From Berkiella sp963803015 (GTDB lineage: Bacteria > Pseudomonadota > Gammaproteobacteria > Berkiellales > Berkiellaceae), in assembly GCA_963803015.1 (NCBI GenBank), contig CAWDKV010000003.1, forward strand, positions 620,001-684,000: a DNA stretch of 64,000 nucleotides, read 5' to 3'. The position numbers and the translations under genes were made by a program. Each line of letters starts with the position of its first letter. Position 1 is the first letter of the stretch. Under the pieces are notes generated by a model that saw nothing but the letters and a program-made list of their open reading frames with translations, did not search any database and was not told the origin of the DNA. This document shows, in pieces, positions 17,187 to 25,650 of the stretch.

Positions 17187-17840
17187 CTAGCGAGGGGCCT
17201 TTTTGTTAAAAGCTGCGCTTAAATTAAATTCATGCCCTGCCTTTAAATCTTGCGAGCCAAAAATAGAAAGAGCGCGAGTTTGTTGACCAATGTGAACCCA
17301 AAATTGAGCTTTATTTCTTAAAAGGCGATAGTTTTGGATAAATAAGCCCGATCCATTTAATCCCAGCCATTTTTGGTTTTTCAGCATTTCACCATGCTCT
17401 GTCGATGTCTCAAAACATAGTTCTTGTGTATGAGTATGTTTAGGTGCAATTTTTTGAGAAGTTAAAATGGCTTTACCTCTGGGTGTATTTTCAAGCAAAT
17501 ACTTTTGCTTGTTAAGCGAAGGCATGCCAATACTAACGCGATCACCTTGTTTGAGCTTACCTAAAGTGGATTGTGTAAAAAGCTTGGCAGGTATTTTTGT
17601 TTTTACCAATAAATAATCTTGCATTGATTGATGGGTATTTACTAGAGCAGGAATTCCATCGATTTCTAAATAAAGTGTATTATCAAATTTTTTTCTTCTT
17701 TTATTGAATCTTGCTTCAAAAGACAAGGGGAGCTGGATATCTACCAAATAATATGTTTTTTCTTTGGTAATATTTTCGATGGGATGCATCCCTTTGGTGT
17801 AACTCGAAAAAGCAAATAATAGTGGGGAAAATATCTTCAT
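17187..17840 (-). CDS. Riboflavin-synthase-like (lumazine-binding fold) protein with secretory-type N-terminus
   Basis: A protein of about 217 residues. The ATG at 17838-17840 follows AGAGGA at short spacing. The N-terminus MKIFSPLLFAFSSYTKGM is hydrophobic and signal-like. Two repeats follow that resemble the two beta-barrels of riboflavin synthase: LYLEIDGIPALVN...FTQSTLGKLKQGDRVSIGMPS and KWLGLNGSGLFIQNYRLL...LKAGHEFNLSAAF, comparable to the family's V.G.SLTV and T.L..LK.GD.VN.E patterns. The conserved N-terminal MFTGII and the usual catalytic residues are absent, so a binding role or decay product is more likely than riboflavin synthesis. Assignment is by eye. Confidence 0.5.
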   Translation of the reverse strand: MKIFSPLLFAFSSYTKGMHPIENITKEKTYYLVDIQLPLSFEARFNKRRKKFDNTLYLEIDGIPALVNTHQSMQDYLLVKTKIPAKLFTQSTLGKLKQGDRVSIGMPSLNKQKYLLENTPRGKAILTSQKIAPKHTHTQELCFETSTEHGEMLKNQKWLGLNGSGLFIQNYRLLRNKAQFWVHIGQQTRALSIFGSQDLKAGHEFNLSAAFNKKAPR

Positions 17841-18006
17841 AAATCCTCTGCTCAAATTTTTCTACTTTTTTTTGAGTTGATTAACACTCAGTTCTGTAAT
17901 TTCAACACAATTCGTTGCTGCTCCTGGTCTTAGATTGTCGGAGCAAAGTCATAAGTGTAGGCCGTTTTGGAAGGAGAAGTCCCGCTTAATCCTTCCAACG
18001 AAGACA

Positions 18007-18182
18007 TTATCCGATCCTATCACTCTCTTTATTATTGGATGTTACCACAAAAGAATTGGCTTGGGGAACGGCTTCAGGATTAACAATTTTAATCATTCCT
18101 CCTCGAAATGAGACTTCATTCCCGATTGAGTAACCATGCTATTGCCATCGACGCTTAAAGCATAGCTCTTGGGAAGATACGG
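18007..18182 (-). pseudogene. Phage-type S24 (LexA/CI-like) repressor remnant
   Basis: Reading leftwards, the DNA encodes SYALSVDGNSMVTQSG and, after a one-base shift, NEVSFRGGMIKIVNPEAVPQ then NSFVVTSNNKE. This matches the C-terminal autoproteolytic domain of S24 repressors: the nucleophilic Ser in VDGNSM, then the SFP.G..I.V.P...P..G.FV pattern. The lysine-bearing strand and the N-terminal HTH are lost. It is the only sign of a temperate phage regulator in the window. Confidence 0.65.
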
Positions 18183-18850
18183 CAAAAGTGATGGGGCCGT
18201 GCCTTGACCTCATTTGACAAATAATGGTGATTTTGTTAGGAAAAATTGGTATAAACTTATTCAATATTTGTTAATCATCGCCATGATGTCAAAGGTCACT
18301 TTCTCTATGCACATAGCAGATTACTTACTTTATCGTCGAGGAGTATATAAAAACTGCGCAGAAAGCGTGCATATCAATATAAATAACTCCCTCTGTCTCC
18401 TAATTGCACAGCACCAAGAGATTTTCTGCCAGGTTTTTTAAAGGATAGGAAAGGGAAATCTTTTCACGAATCTCAACCAGCTGATCGCCGTGCAAATCTC
18501 TGTCCGTGAAAATCTAGAATAAGCAGGAACATTTTAAAATATCGAATTAATTGGTAAAGTTATCGCCGGTGTTCATTAACTAGCTTTTTTGTGTTATAAA
18601 AGCACAGTACTTCAATATGATTGCTGGTATAACAAAGAGGCAAAGCTTTGTATTTCAAGATTTTCCTAGGTGCCAAAATATTTGTATTCAAAGGAATGAA
18701 ATATTGATTTTTTTCCAAAAATATACTAAAAGTCTTCAATACCAAACGCAATAGAGGTTTATTACATATCATGGATCATCTCTCCCAATAAATGCCCTAA
18801 AGCAGGGCTAAGTCAAAGTTACTAACTAGCCTTATACTGAGAGATTGATT
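18183..18850. other. Intergenic region, no supported gene
   Basis: About 670 bp. Short frames at 18214-18441 (plus) and 18560-18772 (minus) have poor start contexts and unconvincing composition, and resemble nothing known. The ABC-F gene start context lies at its right edge. Confidence 0.45.
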
Positions 18851-20254
18851 ATGAGTCATACCCCCATTCAATTGAAAGACATTACGCTTTCTTTTCCCCA
18901 TAAAACTTGCTTTGAAGACTTTAGAGTGGAGATCTTTTACGGCTCCCGTATTGCTATTGTTGGACGAAATGGCAGCGGAAAATCAAGCCTTTTAAATATG
19001 CTGTTACAAATGCCTATTGACGCACGTATTGGATATGTTCCACAAATCATTAATGAGTTTGAAGCACTTAGCGGCGCAGAGCGTTTTAATAAAGCGCTGA
19101 CAGCGGCATTAAGTATTGATCCTAACATTCTACTTTTAGATGAGCCAACAAATCATCTTGATTTGCGTAATCGAAAATCCTTGATGCGAATGTTAAAAGA
19201 CTATGTAGGAACATTGATTATAGTATCCCACGACATTGAGCTTCTGAGAACATGTGTGGATTCATTTTGGTATATCAATCAGAACCGGATCCAGAAATTT
19301 AATGGTGATTACGACAATCTAATGCATGAAATATCAATCAAGCGCAGCAAAATAGAAAATGAATATGAGAAACTTAATGAGCAAAAGAAGGCAATGCATG
19401 AAACATTAATGAGAGAGCAAAGGCGAGCCGCTAAAAGTCGTGCTAAAGGTGAAAAAAGTATCGATAACCGAAAATGGCCAACTATTGTGAGTAAGATCAA
19501 AGCTAGTCGAGCATCACAGACCGCAGGCGCCAAAAATGCTGAAATAACACAGAAGAAAAACGTCTTGAATGAAATGTTATCTGTACTTCCATGCCGCGAA
19601 ATAATTAAACCTAAATTTTCACTGAATGGGATCGAAATTGGGCATCGAACTATATTGTCCGTTAATAATGCCAGCGTGGGCTATCCAAACCACCTTATTT
19701 TGCAAAATTTAAGTTTCTCTATCCAATCGCATGATCGCATAGCGATAATGGGAGATAACGGGTGCGGAAAATCTACTTTGATTAAAGCAATTTTAAATGA
19801 TTCAAAAGTGATTAAGTCTGGTGATTGGTTTACACCCAAAGCACAAGACATAGGTTATCTTGATCAACAATATGGAACTCTCAGAGATACAATGACTGTT
19901 CTAGAAACCATACAGACGCTTGCTCCAACGTGGCATCACACTAAAATTCGTTTTCACTTGAGTGATTTTTTATTTAGAAAAGATGAAGAAGTACAAGCAT
20001 TGGTTTCTACTCTTTCAGGCGGGGAAAAAGCACGTTTATGTTTAGCTCAAATTGCAGTCAACGCGCCGATGCTTTTAGTTTTGGATGAAGTCACAAACAA
20101 TTTAGATATAGAGACCCGGGAGCATATTGTCCAAATCTTGCAAGCATATCCTGGGGCAATTATTGCTATTTCACATGATATGGATTTTTTAAATGAAATT
20201 AAAATTGATGACTTTTATAGGATCCGCGGGCTTCAGCTTATTCGCGAGAATTAA
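18851..20254 (+). CDS. ABC-F subfamily ATPase
   Basis: A 467-residue soluble protein with two ABC domains and no membrane part. Domain 1 has Walker A GRNGSGKSS (~residue 38), a changed signature LSGAERF, and Walker B ILLLDEPTNHLD. A Lys/Arg/Glu-rich linker (~150-235) follows. Domain 2 has GDNGCGKST (~300), LSGGEKARL (~390) and LLVLDEVTNNLD (~413), where the usual Pro of DEPT is Val. ABC-F proteins bind the ribosomal E site and can remodel translation or protect against antibiotics; domain 2 and the linker fit. The first domain is short, so the protein is smaller than usual. The ATG at 18851 is preferred to the TTG at 18845. Confidence 0.88.
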   Translation: MSHTPIQLKDITLSFPHKTCFEDFRVEIFYGSRIAIVGRNGSGKSSLLNMLLQMPIDARIGYVPQIINEFEALSGAERFNKALTAALSIDPNILLLDEPTNHLDLRNRKSLMRMLKDYVGTLIIVSHDIELLRTCVDSFWYINQNRIQKFNGDYDNLMHEISIKRSKIENEYEKLNEQKKAMHETLMREQRRAAKSRAKGEKSIDNRKWPTIVSKIKASRASQTAGAKNAEITQKKNVLNEMLSVLPCREIIKPKFSLNGIEIGHRTILSVNNASVGYPNHLILQNLSFSIQSHDRIAIMGDNGCGKSTLIKAILNDSKVIKSGDWFTPKAQDIGYLDQQYGTLRDTMTVLETIQTLAPTWHHTKIRFHLSDFLFRKDEEVQALVSTLSGGEKARLCLAQIAVNAPMLLVLDEVTNNLDIETREHIVQILQAYPGAIIAISHDMDFLNEIKIDDFYRIRGLQLIREN

Positions 20255-20334
20255 GTTTGATTGTCGTGGATTATATTAGCACTATTGAACTGATAAAGTT
20301 ATGCTAAATTTAAGAAAAATTCAAGGATGCTCAA

Positions 20335-21075
20335 ATGACAAATCAAATTGAATCGCAGTCAAAATTATCTGATTGGATCTTGCATGTTCAGAAAAAGATA
20401 TTTTCTAATTCTGAAGGTCAATTCAGAGTTAAAGATAACTTGGAAAACCCAATTTTACTTGAATGGGAATACATTAGTCCGTCAGAACATTTTAATCAGA
20501 GAATTAAAAGCTTAAGTGAAATATTAGTGCATACTTATACACAACTTGAGCTACAATTCGCTAAAAAATATCCTGAGGCAGTACCAAATGAGTTCTTTTT
20601 GAAATCATTGGCGCCCTTTTTTCAAGAAGGGAGCGGAGAGATTAATTGGGTGCTTATTGAGGAAAAAATTAAAAATATCTTTCATCAATTTTTCACAAGC
20701 ACAGATTTTTCAAAGTATTCAAATGATAATGACATTTATTTGTTTGTTATAGCTAAGGACGAGCGTACAGGAAACACCCAGGGCGTAATCCAGTTTTTAA
20801 TTAGCCCTGATTATGCTTATGGAACTGCGAAAGCATGCTATTTTGGTATTATGCCGAAAGCACAGGGTCAGGGCTTAGATAAATTATTGATGGGATCTGT
20901 TTTTAAATTACTTCCTGATGTCACAAGAATTTTTCTGCATACTCGTTCAACAAATGAGGAAGTGATTAATAATTACCTTTCATGGGGATTCAAACAATTT
21001 AACGAATCAATGCCAAATTGGCCTGATTTTGAGTATTTAACTGGTCATTCAATGATACTGCATAGTACCAAATAA
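20335..21075 (+). CDS. GNAT family N-acetyltransferase
   Basis: A 246-residue protein. The C-terminal half is a GNAT fold: IYLFVIAKDERTGNTQGVIQ (strands 2-3), KACYFGIMPKAQGQGLDKLLM (acetyl-CoA loop QGQGLD in place of the usual Q/RGxGxG/A), and TRIFLHTRSTNEEVINNYLS with WGFKQFNE. The first ~100 residues are a helical extension not typical of small GNATs. The substrate is unknown. It lies 80 bp after the ABC-F gene on the same strand and could be co-transcribed. Confidence 0.8.
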   Translation: MTNQIESQSKLSDWILHVQKKIFSNSEGQFRVKDNLENPILLEWEYISPSEHFNQRIKSLSEILVHTYTQLELQFAKKYPEAVPNEFFLKSLAPFFQEGSGEINWVLIEEKIKNIFHQFFTSTDFSKYSNDNDIYLFVIAKDERTGNTQGVIQFLISPDYAYGTAKACYFGIMPKAQGQGLDKLLMGSVFKLLPDVTRIFLHTRSTNEEVINNYLSWGFKQFNESMPNWPDFEYLTGHSMILHSTK

Positions 21076-21176
21076 AGTAGATGGGATGTTGTCGCATCTA
21101 AGCTTAGCTGACATTTTTGACCAAGTTGTGGGAGTTATATTTGACCAATTTGAGAAATGCATATCAAGTGAATTAA

Positions 21177-21557
21177 ATGAAGGAATTGATAAATTACAAG
21201 GGACCGTCTGCAAATCCTGATTGGGAAGCCTTTAATGAAGTGCGCACGGCTTGGGGAGGGCGTTTAAAATCGCTGGCTGATGCACATGGCCCAAGTGGTG
21301 CTCGCTTTAATACGATTTCTCCTGGGCAAGTGATGACACCTACCTATGTAAAAAAACTGGAAAGCGAATCTACGGCTATGACTAAGCAATATTCAGAAGT
21401 ATTGCGAGAAAAAGCATCTGTTGCTTCATTAAAAAAATTGGCAAGTATTCAAGGCGTTGTTAAGACGATTTATTTTTTCCTAAAATCAAAAGGAGCAAGT
21501 GAAATGACGGCGAATAATGTGCATATTGATGGAGGAACTATACGCCCATATTACTAA
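21177..21557 (+). pseudogene. Short-chain dehydrogenase 3' fragment
   Basis: About 126 codons. The part from SGARFNTISPGQVMTPTYV to the C-terminal NNVHIDGGTIRPYY is the last third of an SDR (girvN.isPG...T and mTg..v.iDGG motifs). The Rossmann GxxxGxG and the YxxxK active site are missing. The first ~30 codons look like divergent sequence. It cannot bind cofactor, so it is treated as a remnant even though the frame is open. Confidence 0.75.
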
Positions 21558-21607
21558 GGTGAGAGAGAATGATATGGAGTTCATAAGCGTTATTATCACG
21601 CCTTCTA

Positions 21608-22492
21608 TTACATTTTGTTTTTTACTGTAAGTAAACTATTCAAACCTTGCTCAGGGCAGCCATGGAATAAGTAAAGCAGAAATCGATAGATATCCCGAGT
21701 GGCTGAAATATCTGGAAATTTCTGACCTGTTGATTCATATCCTTTTTTGAGAGAATCAAAATCTTCTAGCCAAAGCTCAAGAACACTTAGTTCCAATTCA
21801 AGAGGGCCATACACATAGCTTTCGATATCAATCAAGGCGGAGATTTTCCCCTTTTCGAGCAAAAATTGACTTGGCCATAAGTCTGGCATAATTAGCCCGA
21901 TGTGTTCTGGTAATGGCATCTGCCTAATTCGCTCAAGCATGCTATTTAGATTTGTTTGCACCTCAGTGTTACGCAGAGCTGGTTCCTGCTTTGAGAGTTG
22001 TAAAACAGTGTCGGCTAATTTAAGTCGAAAATCGGTATCTGGATGAGTTGATTGAATTTGTCTGACTGTCCCTAAAAATTTTCCTAATTCGTGGGCGATC
22101 TCAGCGTCAGTCATAAAATATTGCTCAAACTGTGAACCTTGATGAACGGGTTCGCCAGCCATTTTTTCCACTAATACATAAGGAGTTCGATCAAAATTTG
22201 TTAGCACTCCATGCTTTATTATTTTAGGGATGGGAAACACATTTAAAGCATTGAGTTTTTCTGTTAAGTTGTTCAATTTTGCGCCTTTTGCAGGCATTGA
22301 ATCAAATAGTAATTTTAATCCTTGCCAAAAAGGTGAATTAACTTTTTCACTGCCTAATTTCAAAATAAAGTGAGCACTGTCTGTTATCACTTCAAACACA
22401 GCATTTGTGCTGTCATAGCCTGGTGTAAGGCGTTTTAATTCCTTTACACCTGGCACAATTTCAGCAATATTGTCCAATAATCCGGATTTCAC
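21608..22492 (-). CDS. APH-family phosphotransferase-like protein
   Basis: 294 residues with the aminoglycoside/homoserine-kinase-like fold: the N-lobe around NAVFEVITDSAHFILKLG, the hinge TPYVLVEKMAG, and a catalytic region where the canonical HGD.....N is MPDLWPSQFL, followed by ALIDIESYVYGP. The catalytic Asp and the metal-site Asp remain; His and Asn are replaced, so activity may be altered. It is the last gene of an operon-like run (23702 to 21608); its start overlaps the stop of the upstream kinase gene by four bases (ATGA), indicating translational coupling. Confidence 0.82.
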   Translation of the reverse strand: MKSGLLDNIAEIVPGVKELKRLTPGYDSTNAVFEVITDSAHFILKLGSEKVNSPFWQGLKLLFDSMPAKGAKLNNLTEKLNALNVFPIPKIIKHGVLTNFDRTPYVLVEKMAGEPVHQGSQFEQYFMTDAEIAHELGKFLGTVRQIQSTHPDTDFRLKLADTVLQLSKQEPALRNTEVQTNLNSMLERIRQMPLPEHIGLIMPDLWPSQFLLEKGKISALIDIESYVYGPLELELSVLELWLEDFDSLKKGYESTGQKFPDISATRDIYRFLLYLFHGCPEQGLNSLLTVKNKM

Positions 22493-23001
22493 ACTTTACT
22501 CTTAAAAGCTTTAATGACGCTTGCTGCATCTTCTTTTTCATTTCCTTTATCTGAGCTGATAGAGAAACTAGCAACTTGTTCATAAAAAGCATCACGTTCT
22601 TTACGTAGTGTATCTAAAAATGCCTTATAATCATCACATGGCAGAAGTGGGCGGTTATGCGAAATTCTCTCTAGCTGGATGGGGAGACTTACTTTTAAAT
22701 AGACGGTAAATTCCGACGAAAGTAATTGCTTATTTTTTTCAGAGCAGATAATGCTATCATCAGTGGTTACGACTATATTTTCTTGAGTAATTTGATATGT
22801 CAAAATATCTGATAAAGATTGATAAAAACGTTCTTCACCTTGACTACCAAGGATTTGATCTAAAGGACGACCAATAGAAGGCGCCAAACTAAAATCAGCA
22901 TCAATAAATTTCCATCCTAGTTCTTTAGCAATTTCTTTTGCTAGGACACCTTTGCCTGCGCCAGAATGACCGATGATAAAAATACGTTTAGCTTGGTTCA
23001 T
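22489..23001 (-). CDS. Shikimate-kinase-like P-loop kinase
   Basis: 170 residues of a small nucleoside/shikimate-kinase-like protein. The P-loop IIGHSGAGKGVLAKEIAKEL (~residues 9-28) has Gly where Ser/Thr usually follows the Lys. It then shows the shikimate kinase pattern FIDADFSLAPSIGRPLDQIL, GEERFYQSLSDIL, VVTTDDSII and a RPLLPCDD lid with an Arg. The canonical AroK DxD and GG motifs are weakened, so it may phosphorylate another substrate. It overlaps both neighbours by four bases. Confidence 0.8.
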   Translation of the reverse strand: MNQAKRIFIIGHSGAGKGVLAKEIAKELGWKFIDADFSLAPSIGRPLDQILGSQGEERFYQSLSDILTYQITQENIVVTTDDSIICSEKNKQLLSSEFTVYLKVSLPIQLERISHNRPLLPCDDYKAFLDTLRKERDAFYEQVASFSISSDKGNEKEDAASVIKAFKSKV

Positions 23002-23117
23002 ATTGATATTTTCCTTTTTTTATTTTCTGATATCATGTAATTTAGTGTCGTTTTGGCAAATTCATTAGCTGCAAAAGTGCTATTTTGCTTATCCCAAATT
23101 GTATCCCTGTAATTCAT
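22998..23117 (-). CDS. Small 39-residue ORF, possible methyltransferase N-terminal remnant
   Basis: ATG at 23115-23117 opens 39 codons (MNYRDTIWDKQNSTFAANEF and onward, ending KKRKISI). Its TGA overlaps the ATG of the kinase gene, so ribosomes translating it would be delivered to that start. The opening words resemble the first helix of class I methyltransferases. It may be a relic now acting as a coupling leader. Confidence 0.4.
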   Translation of the reverse strand: MNYRDTIWDKQNSTFAANEFAKTTLNYMISENKKRKISI

Positions 23118-23120
23118 CTT

Positions 23121-23702
23121 TTAAACCTTTTTAGCTACCCATACTAGGTGTTGAGGTTGATCATACTCTTTTAATAATATTTTAAATCCATTTTGATGAA
23201 GATATTTCTCATATTCCTTCGGATCAAGGCTATAAAAATCCAAACTCTGATCTAACATGTTGCTATCGGTAGCTTCAAACTCACTGTCCCCAGATGTAAA
23301 TTCTAAGATCCCTTCTGGCTTTAGCCATGCAGCAAAACGAGCAATCATCTTGGCATGGTCAACTTTTGGTATATGAAAAAGGCACCACCATTCAATAATC
23401 GCATCATATTGTTCTGTGATTGGAACCGTGCGCACATCACCCAATACGCATTGCATAGTAGGACAATTTATTTTGGCTTTTTCTAATAGTTTTTCCGAGC
23501 CGTCTATCCCGGTTAGTTGAAAACCTTTTTCTATAAAATAGGTTGCAATAGGATAGCCAGAGCCACATCCAATATCTAAAATGTGAGATTGTGGTTTTAG
23601 ATGTTGCATGAGGAAATCTAAATATTTCTTCTCTGTTGCAAATGAATCACGCATTTTGGCAAAACCTTCTGCGATGTTGTCGTATTTTTTGCCCTGATTC
23701 AT
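23121..23702 (-). CDS. Class I SAM-dependent methyltransferase
   Basis: 193 residues. Motif I HILDIGCGSGYP (~residues 40-51) binds S-adenosylmethionine; the acidic end of strand 2 is LTGIDGSEKLL; motif II-III is CVLGDVRTVP and YDAIIEWWCLFHIP; the C-terminal strands are FKILLKEYDQPQHLVWVAKK. It belongs to the broad Methyltransf_11/25 group; the acceptor is unknown. It heads the compact minus-strand set (methyltransferase, small ORF, kinase, phosphotransferase), which resembles a detoxification or small-molecule-tailoring cassette. Confidence 0.9.
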   Translation of the reverse strand: MNQGKKYDNIAEGFAKMRDSFATEKKYLDFLMQHLKPQSHILDIGCGSGYPIATYFIEKGFQLTGIDGSEKLLEKAKINCPTMQCVLGDVRTVPITEQYDAIIEWWCLFHIPKVDHAKMIARFAAWLKPEGILEFTSGDSEFEATDSNMLDQSLDFYSLDPKEYEKYLHQNGFKILLKEYDQPQHLVWVAKKV

Positions 23703-23927
23703 TTGATCCTCTTAATTAATTGATTTGTCTAGAAGAAAATCATCTACAACCTCGAGACAAATTTTTCTTGTTAGCCATTTTCTGTTTTTCGCGTATTCGA
23801 TGACAGTCTTTATTGTTGTTCTGGACTGAAAATTCTAGAAAAAAATGATACAGTTTGAGTACTCTCAAATCAAGTTCGATCTGAGATTCAATTAAATGTT
23901 TGGCACCTGAATCACCTGTGCTAATCT

Positions 23928-24377
23928 TGTTTATTTTTTGCTTTCTACAATGCAGAGACTAAACAAACTCTTGACTTATTGAAAGATAAAATTGATGTTA
24001 CGCATGCAATCGATATTTGGGAAAGGGCGATTGCAACCAGTTGGCAGGAGATGCCAGTATGGATCCACGGAGATATTAGCGTCGGTAATCTATTAGTGAA
24101 AGAAGGGTATCTAAATGCTGTGATTGATTTTGGACAACTAGGTGTTGGTGATCCTGCTTGCGATCTTGCGATTGCTTGGACTTTTTTCAAAGGTGAAAGT
24201 CGTGAAATTTTTCGCAAACTGCTACCACTAGATGCGAATACATGAGCTCGTGGTCGGGCTTGGGCTTTATGGAAGGCTTTAATTATTGCAGCAAGCATCA
24301 CAGACTCAAATGCGGAACAGAAAGAGCAATATCGGATCATTGATGAAGTGATTGCAGATCACAAGCTAGAGGGATAA
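23928..24377 (+). pseudogene. Aminoglycoside-phosphotransferase-like gene, truncated and nonsense-mutated
   Basis: The plus strand encodes the C-lobe of an APH kinase: WIHGDISVGNLLVKEGYLNA then VIDFGQLGVGDPACDLAIAW, with the catalytic HGD and DFG-like motifs perfect. At 24243 an in-frame TGA interrupts LPLDANT*ARGRAWALWKAL, where this subfamily normally has Trp, and the frame then continues to its natural TAA. The N-lobe is missing. The TAA overlaps the start of the next phosphotransferase by one base. Confidence 0.85.
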
Positions 24378-25384
24378 TGACTAATAAACCAACATATTTA
24401 ACACAAGTCAAAAGGATAAACTTAATTGCAAAGGAGGCATTAGATCACTATCCCATAAAAGTTAAAAAGATAGAGCTAATGAGATATGCAGCAAATGCGA
24501 CTTATAAAGTAACAGATAATCGCAACAAAAATTACCAGCTGAGAATTCATCCAAAAGAATGGCATACAAAAAATGCTATCTTGGAAGAAATCAATTGGCT
24601 AAACCATATCCTTAAGACCACAGATATCGTAGTCCCCAGACCTATCAGCGCTAATAATAATGAGTTTGTCATCCAGTGCGATAATCCATCCACTTATTTT
24701 TGTGAATTACTCGAGTGGATACCTGGTAGAAAAAGGTGGCGTAGCATTAATAAGCAATATGCTCATGATATGGGTTCGCTCGCCGGCAAACTACACAAGA
24801 ATGGACAATCAATGGTCATTAAGCATCGGGGTGTATGGGATGCTGATAGTTTGGTTGGCGCATCGAAAGCGAAATATTACAATGTTGAGAAACTAAGTAC
24901 TGTAACAGAAAATCAACAAACTGTTATTACTAGAGCTAGAAGAGTGGTTTATAATCAACTTAAGAATTATCAGGAAATTTACAAAAATAAATCGGGTTTA
25001 ATTCATGGTGATTTGCAGCCCAATAATGTTCTTTACAATCATAAAAAGATTGCAATTATTGATTTTGGTGATTGCGGTATTGGTTTGTATGTGTACGAGC
25101 TTGCAACGGCATTGCATGCATTTTATCAAGTAAGTGAAGGAAACAAGCGTAAAAGTTACCAGGAACTCAAAGAAGCATTATTTGATGGTTATTCAAAATT
25201 TCTGACCTTGACAGAAGCCGATATTCAATTAATACCCTATTGTATACTTGGTGTGAAGCTAGTCACAATCTGTTGGTTGGAACGCCATAAAGATAATCTA
25301 AGTTTAAGACAATATTACACCCAAGCAATTGCAGGGGTAGTTCATTCCTTTAAAAAATTAGAACAAAAAAATCCAATGGGGTAA
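24377..25384 (+). CDS. APH-family phosphotransferase (SrkA/homoserine-kinase-II-like)
   Basis: 335 residues and apparently intact. N-lobe lysine strand YQLRIHPKEW (~residues 53-62), glutamate helix ILEEINWLNHIL, hinge FCELLEWIPG, catalytic loop LIHGDLQPNNVLY (~213-225) and metal motif IAIIDFGDCGIG (~230-241). All catalytic residues are present, so it should be an ATP-dependent kinase of a small molecule or of a protein Ser/Thr, as in SrkA. The start ATG overlaps the stop of the broken paralog-like gene upstream, suggesting the two once formed one operon. Confidence 0.88.
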   Translation: MTNKPTYLTQVKRINLIAKEALDHYPIKVKKIELMRYAANATYKVTDNRNKNYQLRIHPKEWHTKNAILEEINWLNHILKTTDIVVPRPISANNNEFVIQCDNPSTYFCELLEWIPGRKRWRSINKQYAHDMGSLAGKLHKNGQSMVIKHRGVWDADSLVGASKAKYYNVEKLSTVTENQQTVITRARRVVYNQLKNYQEIYKNKSGLIHGDLQPNNVLYNHKKIAIIDFGDCGIGLYVYELATALHAFYQVSEGNKRKSYQELKEALFDGYSKFLTLTEADIQLIPYCILGVKLVTICWLERHKDNLSLRQYYTQAIAGVVHSFKKLEQKNPMG

Positions 25385-25650
25385 GCTCGGGTGTGTGTGA
25401 TTTTTACTAGCCTTGGCATTGATTTTTTCGATGTGTTTTTCCACATGACCTGTTTAGATACGTTTTTTACTATTTTGAGAGAGATAATCTATTTCACATT
25501 GGGTCTTCCCTATTTTCACTGCATTTCATCCTGCTGTTCTTGCCGCTCATCTTAGTCTATAAATTTGTATGACATAATTCTCTATTAAACAATGTTAGTC
25601 TGCGTGCTGTTGTAAAGAAGTATTTACCAGCTGAACGCGGAATCAAACAT
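25385..25650. other. Intergenic region with an IS-end-like scrap
   Basis: CATTGGGTCTTCCCTATTTT at 25498-25517 matches the left end of the ISL3 element at 5764-5783 with one mismatch, possibly a solo terminal repeat. The upstream motif of the F-box gene follows at 25557. No gene is seen. Confidence 0.45.
25557..25583 (+). promoter_or_regulatory. Conserved upstream motif of F-box genes, copy 2
   Basis: CTATAAATTTGTATGACATA followed by ATTCTCT, matching 11682-11708 at 24 of 27 positions, 94 bp before the F-box/ankyrin start. TGACATAAT could be an extended -10. Confidence 0.5.

Noticed and set aside
18214..18441. 75-codon plus-strand ORF
   Set aside because: TTG start without a ribosome-binding site and low-confidence composition; no similarity recognised.
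18560..18772. 70-codon minus-strand ORF
   Set aside because: No family and poor composition; left as unassigned intergenic sequence.
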